Origin: Bailinhaonella thermotolerans
Lineage (GTDB): Bacteria; Actinomycetota; Actinomycetes; Streptosporangiales; Streptosporangiaceae
Length of the DNA: 64,000 nt
Assembly: GCF_003594875.1 (NCBI RefSeq)
Contig: NZ_QZEY01000004.1
Coordinates: 62,001 to 126,000, forward strand
Direction: 5' to 3'
Numbering within the stretch: the first letter of the stretch is position 1; every line of letters begins with the position of its first letter. Positions 10,026-17,712 of the stretch are shown one piece after another. The notes under the pieces are model-generated. The model saw only the letters and a list, made by a program, of their open reading frames with translations, was not told the origin of the DNA and did not search any database. Position numbers and translations under genes: made by a program.

Positions 10026-10883
10026 ATGGGTGGTGTCACGGAGCTAGCGACCGCGTACCCGTGCCGGCTGGTGACGAGCGACGGCGTCGGCATCGACGCG
10101 GCGCACACGCCCTACCGGCAGACGGGCCGGGGGGCCGAGGGCCTGGCCGTCGTGCTCGCCCACGGGTTCACCGGGACGTGGCGCAGCCGTGACACCCGGC
10201 GGATCGCCCATGTGCTCAGCGGATACGCCGGGGTGCTGAGCTTCGACTTCCGGGGGCACGGCCGCTCCGGCGGGCACTCGACCGTGGGTGACCAGGAGAT
10301 CCACGACATCGAGGCGGTCGTCCGCCACGCCCGCCGCATCGGGTACGACCGGGTGGCGGTCGTGGGCTTCAGCATGGGCGCCGCCTGCGCCGTCCGGCAC
10401 GCCGCCCTCATGGGCGGGGTGGACGCCGTGGTGGCGGTGAGCGGGCCGAGCCGCTGGTACTACCGGGACACGGCCCCGATGCGCCAGGTGCACTGGGCGA
10501 TCGAACGCCCCGAGGGACGCCTGCTGGCCCGCGTCTTCAAGCGGACCCGCATCCTCTCCCGGGGCTGGGACCCCGTGCCCGAGGAGCCCCGCGAGGTGAT
10601 CTCCCGCATCGCCCCGGCGCCCGTCCTGATCGTCCACGGCGACGCGGACCCCTTCTTCCCGCTGGAGCACGCCGAGCAGTTGCACGCCGCCGCGGGGGAG
10701 CCTAGGGAACTGTGGGTCGAGCCGGGTTACGGCCATGCCGAATCCGCGGCGAGCCCCGCCCTCATCCACCGCCTCGGCCGGTGGGTGACGACCGCCCGGC
10801 CCCTGCCCGCGGTCGCCCCCGAGCCGGCGGCGCCGCCCCTGGGTCACGGCCTGGCCGCCGGGCCCGAGGTCGCCCCCTGCTGA
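10026..10883 (+). CDS. Alpha/beta hydrolase
   Basis: A hydrolase of about 285 residues with the core signatures of the fold: LAHGFTGT (oxyanion loop), SFDFRGHGRSGG, nucleophile elbow GFSMGAA, acid in HGDADPF and histidine in PGYGHAES. The specificity (esterase, lipase or thioesterase) cannot be read. An Ala/Pro-rich tail of about 35 residues follows the fold. The start at 10026 has GGGAGGGG just upstream; ATG 10014 is equally in frame, so the N-terminus is uncertain by a few residues. It follows the dehydratase by 64 bp in the same direction. Confidence 0.85.
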   Translation: MGGVTELATAYPCRLVTSDGVGIDAAHTPYRQTGRGAEGLAVVLAHGFTGTWRSRDTRRIAHVLSGYAGVLSFDFRGHGRSGGHSTVGDQEIHDIEAVVRHARRIGYDRVAVVGFSMGAACAVRHAALMGGVDAVVAVSGPSRWYYRDTAPMRQVHWAIERPEGRLLARVFKRTRILSRGWDPVPEEPREVISRIAPAPVLIVHGDADPFFPLEHAEQLHAAAGEPRELWVEPGYGHAESAASPALIHRLGRWVTTARPLPAVAPEPAAPPLGHGLAAGPEVAPC

Positions 10884-11065
10884 CCTGCCCGATCCCGCCC
10901 CGCCGTACGGCCGGGCGGGGCGCGGCGATAGGCGTAGCAAGCGCTTGAAATCGGGATGAAGTAGGCAATCCTTCCCGAAACTGTCGTTCGAGTGGCGGGT
11001 AATCAAGATCCCCTTCTATGCTGCGGTGTGTTTCGGTCGTTTGAACTGCCCACCCCTGAGCAGTC

Positions 11066-11190
11066 GGCCGGACCGCTGAATCCCGCTCGCGGGAACCGGG
11101 GACCCACCTCTTCCGGGGTGAATCCGTGGCCAGGTCCGCGGTAGGGCGCCTCCTGGCCCGAACCCGTCAGCTAACCCGGTAGGCGGACGA
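11066..11190 (+). ncRNA. Cyclic di-AMP riboswitch (ydaO/yuaA class)
   Basis: The conserved elements appear in order: CGCTGAATCC (11074), GGAACCGGGGACCCA (from 11091), GGGGTGAATCC (11115), GTAGGGCGCC (11141), and CCGAACCCGTCAGCTAACCC with GTAGGCGG at the 3' end (11158-11186). This is the signature of the c-di-AMP sensing RNA. It ends about 15 nt before the downstream start codon. In actinobacteria this class controls resuscitation and cell-wall hydrolase genes, usually shutting them off at high c-di-AMP. A TATGCT -10-like hexamer at 11017-11022 could start the leader. Confidence 0.93.
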
Positions 11191-11204
11191 GGAGAGGAGA
11201 GCGT

Positions 11205-12158
11205 GTGGGACGGCCCTTCCCCGTTCCAGGCAGGCCGCGGCGGATGACCGCCCTGGTCGCCACGACGTCGGCGCTGCTCATCGCGGTGGCGACCCCGGGT
11301 TCGGCGGCGCCCGGGAGCTACTCGGCGGCCCTCGCGGCCGATCCGAGCAAGAAGGCCCAGCTCGACAAGCTCACCAAGCAGAACAAGGCGCTCGCCAAGC
11401 TCTACCGGGGCGAGCTGCACCGCCTCGACGACCTGGAGGCGTCCGCGAAGAAGGCCGAGGCCCGCGCGGCCCGCCTGCGCAAGGAGTACTCCCTCGCCCG
11501 CGCCGCGCTGTCGCGCTTCGCGCAGTCGGCCTACATGGGCGGCGACCCGCAGGCCTCCCTCTTCCTGACCGCCGGCGACAGCGGCGAGCGTGCGCTCGAC
11601 GGCGCGCTCACGCTCTCGCAGTACGCCCTGGCCGAGAGCGAGCGCGTCAAGAGCGTCAAGGTGCTCGCCAAGGAGGCCAAGGAGGCCGAGGAGAAGACCG
11701 CGCGGGATATCGAGGAGCTCAAGCGCAGCATCAAGGAGCTCGCGGCCAAGCGCCGCCACGTCGAGAAGCTCATGGCCAAGTACGGCTTCCAGCGCCCCGG
11801 CGGCAGCGCCGGCCTCACCGGCCGCATGATCTCCGTCCGCGACGCCATCATGCAGGAGTTCCCCATGCCGTACGGCGTGGGCTGCCTGCGGCCCGGCGAC
11901 CGCGGCGAGCACGGCGTCGGCCGCGCCTGCGACTTCATGATGAGCACCGGCGGCCGCATGCCCGGCCCCGAGGACCTGGAACGCGGCGACCGCGTCTCCC
12001 AGTGGGCCATCTCCAACGCCTCGCGCCTGGGCATCATGTACATCATCTGGAAGCAGCGCATCTACGACTTCCGCCAGGGCGGCGGCTGGAAGCCCATGAG
12101 CGACCGGGGCAGCATCACCCAGAACCACTGGGACCACGTCCACATCTCGGTCTTCTGA
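11205..12158 (+). CDS. Secreted coiled-coil protein with VldE/ARB_07466-like C-terminal domain
   Basis: A 317-residue exported protein. Residues 1-36 are a signal peptide (basic start, hydrophobic core, GSAAP). A long coiled coil follows (about 45-190, rich in Lys/Glu/Ala/Leu heptads). The C-terminal domain runs from about residue 205: GEHGVGRACDFMMSTGG, then WAISNASRLGIMYIIW and NHWDHVHISVF. The H...D and HVH arrangement resembles DD-peptidase/VanY-type zinc sites, suggesting a peptidoglycan-active or wall-binding role; this is inference. AGGAGAGGAG lies before the GTG start. The c-di-AMP riboswitch directly upstream supports a cell-wall remodelling role. Confidence 0.88.
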   Translation: MGRPFPVPGRPRRMTALVATTSALLIAVATPGSAAPGSYSAALAADPSKKAQLDKLTKQNKALAKLYRGELHRLDDLEASAKKAEARAARLRKEYSLARAALSRFAQSAYMGGDPQASLFLTAGDSGERALDGALTLSQYALAESERVKSVKVLAKEAKEAEEKTARDIEELKRSIKELAAKRRHVEKLMAKYGFQRPGGSAGLTGRMISVRDAIMQEFPMPYGVGCLRPGDRGEHGVGRACDFMMSTGGRMPGPEDLERGDRVSQWAISNASRLGIMYIIWKQRIYDFRQGGGWKPMSDRGSITQNHWDHVHISVF

Positions 12159-12241
12159 CCCGGGGCGAACGCCGTCCGGCCCGGAGGCGAACGGCGGCCG
12201 GTGGGCTGTCCGGTGCCCTGGAGAAGGCGTCCGGGCCGCCC

Positions 12242-12790
12242 GTTGGCCAATGCCTCCTGTGCCGTGCGCAGCAGCGCGAGCTCGGCCTCGGGGGCCATCG
12301 GCCGCGGCGTGCCGGTCGTCGTGACCTGGACGGGCAGTCCGTGCAGGTTCGACCATCGGTCGGCGACGCCCGCGAGCGCGTCGCCCAGGCGCGCGGCCTG
12401 GAGCGGCTCGGGCCGGAGCGCCTCGACCGAGCGCCGCGCCTCGGTCAGGCTCTCCCTCGCCAGGTTCTTGACGGCGTCGAAGGGCCGCCGCCACGGCGCC
12501 GGGACCTCGTGCATCTGCTCGGCCGCCTGGAGCTGCGCGATGATGCCGGTGAGGCCCTGCGCCAGGGTGTCATGGATCTCGCGGGCCATCCGCCGGCGCT
12601 CGTCGAGCACGCCCGCCTCCCTGGCCTGGGCGAGCAACTGGGCGTGCAGGCGGGCGTTCTCGGCGAGCGAAGCTTCCAGCAGCCGGTTCGTCCGGCTCAG
12701 CTCCTCAAGGGTTCGCTCGCGCCGCTCCTCCTCCTGCTCGGCGAACCGCAGGACCCAGGCGCAGCCGCACATCATGGCGATGTTGAGACG
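12242..12790 (-). pseudogene. Remnant of a NarL/DesK-type sensor histidine kinase
   Basis: Reading leftward, the frame encodes the end of a membrane helix (about RLNIAMMCGCAWVLRF) and a coiled linker. A good HisKA_3 dimerisation helix follows, with the phospho-acceptor His in MAREIHDTLAQGL, then up to LLRTAQEALAN. There, at about 12242, similarity stops: the ATP-binding domain that should follow (N-box, G-boxes) is absent. The frame runs on in unrelated Pro/Arg-rich sequence into the 3' end of the neighbouring gene. The N-terminal sensor helices are also missing. Both ends appear deleted and no partner response regulator is nearby. Confidence 0.75.
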
Positions 12791-12838
12791 GGACCTGGCG
12801 GGCGGGCGGTGGAGGCGCCGGCCCGGCCGGACGGCGGT

Positions 12839-12864
12839 GGTGATCCACCGATCGGTGGATCACC
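12839..12864. promoter_or_regulatory. 26-bp perfect palindrome upstream of TetR gene
   Basis: GGTGATCCACCGA at 12839-12851 is followed immediately by its exact reverse complement at 12852-12864. This is long for chance. It may be a TetR-type operator or a terminator remnant of the broken kinase unit. Confidence 0.6.
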
Positions 12865-12907
12865 GCCCGGCCGGGGCGCGGGGAGAGACGCGGGATCGGA
12901 CGATCGC

Positions 12908-12932
12908 GGTACGGCGGGCGGCGCGCCGTACC
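12908..12932. promoter_or_regulatory. Inverted repeat, possible TetR operator
   Basis: GGTACGGCG (12908-12916) and CGCCGTACC (12924-12932) form a 9-bp inverted repeat with a 7-bp spacer, about 72 bp before the TetR start codon. Size and position suit an autoregulatory operator. The core also matches the genome-wide GTACGGC word, which weakens the case. Confidence 0.4.
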
Positions 12933-13004
12933 CCCGCGTCGGCTCCTGGAGACCTCAGGGGCGGGGTGCGACGGGGGGACGGGCGGTGGGGCCATGATGG
13001 GGAC

Positions 13005-13607
13005 ATGGGGATTGCCGAGGGCGCGGTACGACGGCGGCCGGTGCAGCGGCGCAGCGCGGAGCGGGTGGAGCGGATGCTCGACGAGTGCGCGCGGCTGCTG
13101 GACGAGGTGGGGTACGACGGGGTGACCACCAAGGAGGTGGCCCGCCGGGCCGAGGTGCCGATCGGGACGTTCTACCAGTTCTTCCGGGACAAGCGGGGGC
13201 TCGTCCGGGAGCTGGCGCTGCGGAACCTGGAGCGGTTCCTCGGGCGCGTCACGGCGCGGCTGGCGGACGAGGCGCCGGGCGGGCTGCCCGAGGTGATCGA
13301 CATGGTGGTGGACGAGTACGTCGCGATGCGCAGGACCGTGCCGGGGTTCGGGGTGGTGGACTTCGGGGAGACGGGCCCCGGGGGCGAGCACCTGCTGGAT
13401 GCGGCCGTGGAGAACAACGCCATCGTCGCCGAGCGCCTGCGCGACCTGACGGCCGGTCTGGGCGGGGACTCCGACAGGTCCTTCCTCGTCGCCGTCGAGG
13501 CCGCCGACGCCGTGCTCAAGCTGGCCTTCCGCACCCGCCCCGAGGGCGACCCCGGCCTCATCGCCGAGTGCAAGACCCTCCTCCGCCGCTACCTGTCCGG
13601 CTCCTGA
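13005..13607 (+). CDS. TetR/AcrR-family transcriptional regulator
   Basis: A 200-residue repressor-type protein. The N-terminal HTH occupies about residues 18-64 (GYDGVTTKEVARRAEVPIGT, then FYQFFRDKRGLVREL). The C-terminal ligand/dimer domain is all-helical and of normal length. The ATG at 13005 has GGGGA immediately upstream. The target is not obvious: the upstream neighbour is a broken kinase and the downstream SIS gene is convergent with only 6 bp between stops. Self-regulation through the upstream inverted repeats is possible. Confidence 0.9.
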   Translation: MGIAEGAVRRRPVQRRSAERVERMLDECARLLDEVGYDGVTTKEVARRAEVPIGTFYQFFRDKRGLVRELALRNLERFLGRVTARLADEAPGGLPEVIDMVVDEYVAMRRTVPGFGVVDFGETGPGGEHLLDAAVENNAIVAERLRDLTAGLGGDSDRSFLVAVEAADAVLKLAFRTRPEGDPGLIAECKTLLRRYLSGS

Positions 13608-13613
13608 GGCGGG

Positions 13614-14354
13614 TCAGGCGGGCTCACCGGGCCGCAGCGCGGGGATCTCGGGCGCGTACCGCTCGAAGAGGGAGGCGTTCGCCTCGTCGCCGCCGGCCGT
13701 GTTGGCCGAGCGCCACAGCGGGAGCGGCAGGTCCCCGGCCAGGTCGTGCAGCCGGGCCAGGAGGAGGTTCCACAGATAGGCGTTGACCAGCGTGGACAGC
13801 GGCGCGGTCACCGGCGCGGCGGCGGGATGCGCGGCGTCGCCGGGATCGACCAGCGTGTCCACGACATGGTCGGCCAGCTCGGCCAGGACCGCCCCGGCCC
13901 GGCGCGGCGCCGACCGGCCCGCGGCCCGCGAGGTGAACGCGACCACCGGCAGCCCCGCCGCGCGGGCGTGCCGCGCCAGCTCCACCGGATAGGGGTTCAC
14001 CCCGGAGTTCGAGAAGATCACCATCACGTGCGGATGGCCGGCCGTCTCGGCCAGGACCTCCGCCAGCACCTCGGCGGCCAGCCCCGGCGTGCGCTCGCCG
14101 GACGTGCTCCGGGGGGCGCCGTTGAGGGGGAACAGGTCCGGCCGGTACAGCGGCCGCACGCAGGCCAGCCCGCCCGCGCGGTAGAACGCCTCGTTGACCA
14201 TCGCGATCGAGTGTCCCGCCCCGGCGGCCAGGATCAGCCCGTCCTGACGTACGACCCGGTCCAGCAGCAGCCCGGCCACGGCGTCCAGCACGGCGGCGTT
14301 CTCCGCCTCGGCCGCCGCCAGCCGGTCCCGCATCAGCTCCCCGAAACCACCCAT
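13614..14354 (-). CDS. SIS-domain phosphosugar-binding protein
   Basis: A 246-residue protein. Its central fold carries SIS features: AAGAGHSIAMVNEAFYRAGG, the core HVMVIFSNSGVNPYPVELA with the SNSG phosphosugar loop, and LPVVAFTSR. This subgroup (sugar isomerase-like) is often linked to amino-sugar metabolism; the reaction is not defined. The start at 14354 is chosen because GGAGGTG lies five bases upstream; an in-frame ATG at 14381 would add nine residues. It is downstream of metNIQ on the same strand, separated by 141 bp, so a separate role is likely. Confidence 0.85.
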   Translation of the reverse strand: MGGFGELMRDRLAAAEAENAAVLDAVAGLLLDRVVRQDGLILAAGAGHSIAMVNEAFYRAGGLACVRPLYRPDLFPLNGAPRSTSGERTPGLAAEVLAEVLAETAGHPHVMVIFSNSGVNPYPVELARHARAAGLPVVAFTSRAAGRSAPRRAGAVLAELADHVVDTLVDPGDAAHPAAAPVTAPLSTLVNAYLWNLLLARLHDLAGDLPLPLWRSANTAGGDEANASLFERYAPEIPALRPGEPA

Positions 14355-14495
14355 CCCGCACCTCCGCGCCCCATGATCCACGAAGTCCCCCGGGCGTACA
14401 AAGGGCTCCGCGCCGGGCCCGCCGTACGAGCGGCGGGTCCCGGCGCGGAGCCGGAGCCGTGCGGGTCCCCCCGGGCTCGCCCGGGGCCGCGGGGC

Positions 14496-15323
14496 CTACT
14501 TGGCGGGGAAGGCCGGGATGACCGCGCCCGCGTACTTCTGCTCGATGAACTGCTTGACCTTGGGGTCGTTCAGCAGCTTGGCGAGCTTCTGGACGCGTGG
14601 GTCCTTCTCCTTGCCGGTGGCGGCGACCAGACCGTTGGCGTACGGGTTGCCCTCGGCCTTCTCCAGGACCAGCGCGTTCTCGGCGGGCTTGAGACCGGCC
14701 TCGATGGCGTAGTTGCCGTTGATGACGGCGGCGCTCACGTCGTCCAGGGAACGGGGGAGCTGCGCGGCCTCCAGCGGGCGGATCTTCAGGCCCATCGGGT
14801 TGCCCGCGATGTCACGCTCGGTCGCGGCGGTACCGACGCCCGGCTTGAGCGTGAGCAGGCCGTTGTCGGCGAGCAGCTTGAGCGCGCGGCCCAGGTTGGT
14901 GGCGTCGTTGGGCACCGCGATCTCGGCGCCGTGGGGCAGGCCCGCGACGTCCTTGACCTTCTTGGAGTAGACGCCGAGCGGCTCCAGGTGCACCGGCGTC
15001 ACGAACGTGAGCTTGCTGCCCTTGCCCTTGGCGAAGTCGTCCATGTACGGCTTGTGCTGGAAGAAGTTCGCCCCCAGCCCGCCCTCGGAGAGCTGGACGT
15101 TCGGCTGCACGTAGTCCGTGAACTCCACGATCTCCAGCTTCAGGCCCTCCTTGGCCGCCAGCTCGTCCTTGACGAACTTGAGGATCTCGGCGTGCGGCAC
15201 GGGGCTCGCGCCGACCTTCAGCACCTCGTCGACGGAGGCGGTGGGCGAGCCGGCCGACCCGCCGCACGCGGCCAGCACACCGGCCAGCGCGATCGAGCCC
15301 AGGACCGTGATCAACTTACGCAC
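14496..15323 (-). CDS. metQ: Methionine ABC transporter substrate-binding lipoprotein
   Basis: A 275-residue NlpA/MetQ-family lipoprotein with signal peptide and lipobox LAAC (Cys20). Family features are VGASPVPHAEILKFVKDEL, EFTDYVQPN, GANFFQHKPYMDDF, PNDATNLGRALKLL and the ENALVLEK region. It captures D/L-methionine outside the membrane and delivers it to MetI. It is the last gene of metN-metI-metQ and starts 65 bp after metI. Confidence 0.94.
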   Translation of the reverse strand: MRKLITVLGSIALAGVLAACGGSAGSPTASVDEVLKVGASPVPHAEILKFVKDELAAKEGLKLEIVEFTDYVQPNVQLSEGGLGANFFQHKPYMDDFAKGKGSKLTFVTPVHLEPLGVYSKKVKDVAGLPHGAEIAVPNDATNLGRALKLLADNGLLTLKPGVGTAATERDIAGNPMGLKIRPLEAAQLPRSLDDVSAAVINGNYAIEAGLKPAENALVLEKAEGNPYANGLVAATGKEKDPRVQKLAKLLNDPKVKQFIEQKYAGAVIPAFPAK

Positions 15324-15388
15324 GGGAAACTACTCCTTGTATAGAACCGCGATAACGCTTGTCGCGGTGGTTCAGGGAAAGGCCGGGG

Positions 15389-16048
15389 TCACCGGCGGGA
15401 AAGCTTGCGGGCGGTGAAGTCGCCCAGGCTCTGGACGAGCTGCACGATCACGATGAGGACCGCGACCGTCGCGAGCATCACCGGGGTGTCGAACCGCTGG
15501 TAGCCGTACCGGATGGCGACGTCGCCGAGGCCGCCGCCGCCGATCGTCCCGGCCATGGCCGAGTACGAGATGAGCGCGACCACGGTCACGGCCAGCCCGG
15601 CGACCAGGCCGGGCAGCGCCTCGGGCAGCAGCACGCGGGTGACGATGCGCAGCCGGGTCGCCCCCATGGCGAGCGCGGCCTCGACCACGCCCCGGTCCAC
15701 CTCGCGCAGCGCGGTCTCCACGAGCCGGGCGAAGAACGGCGCGGCGCCCAGCGTGAGCGGCACGATCGTGGCGGCGGTGCCCATCGTGGTGCCGACGATC
15801 AGCTTGGTGAGCGGCATCACGAAGATCATCAAGATGATGAACGGCAGCGAGCGCCCGACGTTGACGATCGTCCCGAGCACCCGGTTGACCGGCCCGGACG
15901 GCGTGAGCCCGCCCTCGGACGTGGTGACGAGCAGCACGCCGAGCGGGATGCCGATGAGCACGCTGAACAGCGTGGACCACCCGACCATCACGGCGGTCTG
16001 GCCGGTGGCCTCCAGCAGCAGGTCGGCGGTCAGATTCGTGTCGTTCAC
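15389..16048 (-). CDS. metI: Methionine ABC transporter permease
   Basis: A 219-residue membrane protein with five or six hydrophobic helices. It has the conserved EAA loop for ATPase contact (EAALAMGATRLRIVTRVLLP) and the family end (GGGGLGDVAIRYGYQRFD). The GTG start overlaps the metN stop by four bases, indicating translational coupling. It forms the channel of the MetNIQ importer. Confidence 0.94.
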   Translation of the reverse strand: MNDTNLTADLLLEATGQTAVMVGWSTLFSVLIGIPLGVLLVTTSEGGLTPSGPVNRVLGTIVNVGRSLPFIILMIFVMPLTKLIVGTTMGTAATIVPLTLGAAPFFARLVETALREVDRGVVEAALAMGATRLRIVTRVLLPEALPGLVAGLAVTVVALISYSAMAGTIGGGGLGDVAIRYGYQRFDTPVMLATVAVLIVIVQLVQSLGDFTARKLSRR

Positions 16049-17013
16049 GCGGCCCCCTCGACGTCCACGAGCAGACCCCGGTCGCGCAGGTACGCCAGGG
16101 CGTCGGCGGAGCCCCCGCCGGTGAGCTCGACCCGCAGCCGGCCCATCGGGCGGCCGCCGATCGTCTCCAGCGAGCCGCCGATGATGTTCACGTCCACGTC
16201 GAACTTGCGGACCAGCTCCGACACGACCGGCTCGTCGGCCTGGCCCACGAACGTGATCGTGACCATCCCGGGCGCGGCCTCCGGCAGCGGGAACAGCTCC
16301 CGCGTGAGCTCCGAGCCCGGCGTCGCGATCAGCGCGGGCAGCTCGCCCGACTCCACGATCCGGCCCTCGCGCATGATCGCCGCCGAGTCGCAGACGCTCT
16401 TCACGACGTTCATCTCGTGGGTGATGAGCAGGACGGTCAGCCCCAGCTCCCGGTTGAGCCGCCGGAGCAGGCCGAGGATGGACGCGGTGGTCTGCGGGTC
16501 GAGCGCCGAGGTCGCCTCGTCGGACAGCAGCACCTTGGGCCGCCCGGCGAGAGCGCGCGCGATGCCGACCCGCTGCTTCTGCCCGCCGGAGAGCTGTGCG
16601 GGGTACGCGCCCGCCTTGTCGCCCAGCTCGACCAGGTCGAGCAGTTCGGCGACGCGGCGGTCCCGCTCGGCGGCCGGGACGCCCATGACCTCCAGCGGGA
16701 ACGCCACGTTCCCCGCGACGGTGCGCGAGGACAGCAGCGCGAAGTGCTGGTGGATCATGCCGATGCCCTGCCGGGCCAGCCGCAGTTCGCCGGAGGACAG
16801 GGAGGTCATCTCCCGCCCGTCCACGTGGACCGTTCCGGCGGTCGGCCGCTCCAGCAGGTTCACACAGCGCAGCAGCGTGCTCTTGCCGGCGCCGCTGCGC
16901 CCGAGCACGCCGAACACCTCGCCCTCGCGGACGTGCAGGTCGACACCGTCGAGGGCGACCACCTCACGGCCGCGTGAGCCGTACACCTTGCGTAGACCTG
17001 ATAGACGAATCAT
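16045..17013 (-). CDS. metN: Methionine ABC transporter ATP-binding protein
   Basis: A 322-residue ABC ATPase: Walker A GRSGAGKST, signature LSGGQKQRVGIARAL, Walker B VLLSDEATSALD and H-loop LLITHEM. The C-terminal NIL domain, which binds methionine and gives feedback inhibition, is present (ITFVGQADEPVVSEL to the end). The ATG at 17013 has GGAGAG eight bases upstream; the frame stays open upstream without protein-like features. It is the first gene of metNIQ. Confidence 0.95.
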   Translation of the reverse strand: MIRLSGLRKVYGSRGREVVALDGVDLHVREGEVFGVLGRSGAGKSTLLRCVNLLERPTAGTVHVDGREMTSLSSGELRLARQGIGMIHQHFALLSSRTVAGNVAFPLEVMGVPAAERDRRVAELLDLVELGDKAGAYPAQLSGGQKQRVGIARALAGRPKVLLSDEATSALDPQTTASILGLLRRLNRELGLTVLLITHEMNVVKSVCDSAAIMREGRIVESGELPALIATPGSELTRELFPLPEAAPGMVTITFVGQADEPVVSELVRKFDVDVNIIGGSLETIGGRPMGRLRVELTGGGSADALAYLRDRGLLVDVEGAA

Positions 17014-17338
17014 CGGGGGGACTCTCCAGCGCGCTTCGGGCATCTGCCAGGGGATTTCGGGCACGGGCGACAGCGGGTGCCGGGAGGGAAGGCCAGATGG
17101 GCGAGGCGACGCCGGACGAGGTCGTCCAGGAGGAGGGTGTGCAAGATCGATGCGCTTTCTACGGGGGCTCAGGACTGGCGGGTCGGGCCTCAGCGCATTC
17201 GGCAACGCCACATCGCCCCGATGGCGGGGGGCGGCACGCGACGTCGATTCTGCTTCACAATCCGCACAACCACTCGGTTAACCCGGCTTATTCCGGGCCA
17301 CGAGGGTGACACGGGACACACTTGACCGTCAGAGATAA
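17014..17338. other. Leader region of metNIQ (no recognised riboswitch)
   Basis: Gene-free stretch between metN and the divergent DUF2218 gene. On the metN side it contains a 7-bp inverted repeat (ATGCGCT at 17150-17156, AGCGCAT at 17192-17198) around a 35-base loop. I looked for SAM-I, SAM-II and SAM-IV signatures and did not recognise any. The DUF2218 promoter lies at the right end, with TTGACC at 17322-17327. Confidence 0.45.
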
Positions 17339-17356
17339 GGTTAGCCTTGGCTAACC
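17339..17356 (+). promoter_or_regulatory. DtxR/IdeR-type iron box
   Basis: GGTTAGCC-TT-GGCTAACC is a perfect palindrome with a 2-bp centre. Together with the preceding AA it closely matches the actinobacterial iron box (TTAGGTTAGGCTAACCTAA type). It ends 17 bp before the DUF2218 start codon and lies downstream of a TTGACC hexamer, so it would cover the promoter or start site. Expected effect: repression by the Fe-loaded DtxR/IdeR/DmdR regulator. Confidence 0.8.
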
Positions 17357-17373
17357 AAGAGAAGGAGCACCGT

Positions 17374-17658
17374 ATGGAGTCCGTGGCCCACGTCGCCACC
17401 GAGCGGCCCGCGCGCTATCTCAAGCAGCTCTGCCAGCACATGGGCCGCAAGATCCAGGCCGACTTCACCGAGGACCACGGCAAGATGGTCTTCCCGTACG
17501 GCGAGTGCGAGCTGGACGCCAGGGACGGCGAGCTGGTGCTGCGCGCGTCGGCCCCCGACGAGGACTCCCTGGCCAAGGTCGAGGCCGTGGTGGGCCACCA
17601 CCACCTGGAGCGGTTCGGCGAGCGCGACGGGCTCGTGGTCACCTGGCAGCGGGTCTGA
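17374..17658 (+). CDS. DUF2218 protein, probably iron-regulated
   Basis: A 94-residue soluble protein of the DUF2218 family: ATERPARYLKQLCQHMGRK at the start, then FPYGECELDARDGELVLRAS, and HHLERFGERDGLVVTW at the end. The biochemical role is not established. Family members are often found beside siderophore-uptake and siderophore-reductase genes. The ATG has GAAGGAG six bases upstream, and an iron box covers its promoter, giving direct support for induction under iron starvation. No siderophore gene is visible in this window. Confidence 0.9.
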   Translation: MESVAHVATERPARYLKQLCQHMGRKIQADFTEDHGKMVFPYGECELDARDGELVLRASAPDEDSLAKVEAVVGHHHLERFGERDGLVVTWQRV

Positions 17659-17676
17659 CCGCCCGGCCCCCGGTCA

Positions 17677-17712
17677 CCGGTCGGCCCCCGGACACCGGTC
17701 AGCCCCCGGACA
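17677..17712. repeat. 18-bp tandem duplication over a stop codon
   Basis: CCGGTCRGCCCCCGGACA occurs twice head to tail (17677-17694, 17695-17712) with one difference. The right copy contains the stop codon (TCA on the plus strand, 17699-17701) of the minus-strand gene. Confidence 0.85.

Noticed and set aside
17014-17338. SAM riboswitch in the metNIQ leader
   Set aside because: No SAM-I, SAM-II or SAM-IV conserved core recognised; only a weak 7-bp inverted repeat. A covariance search would settle it.
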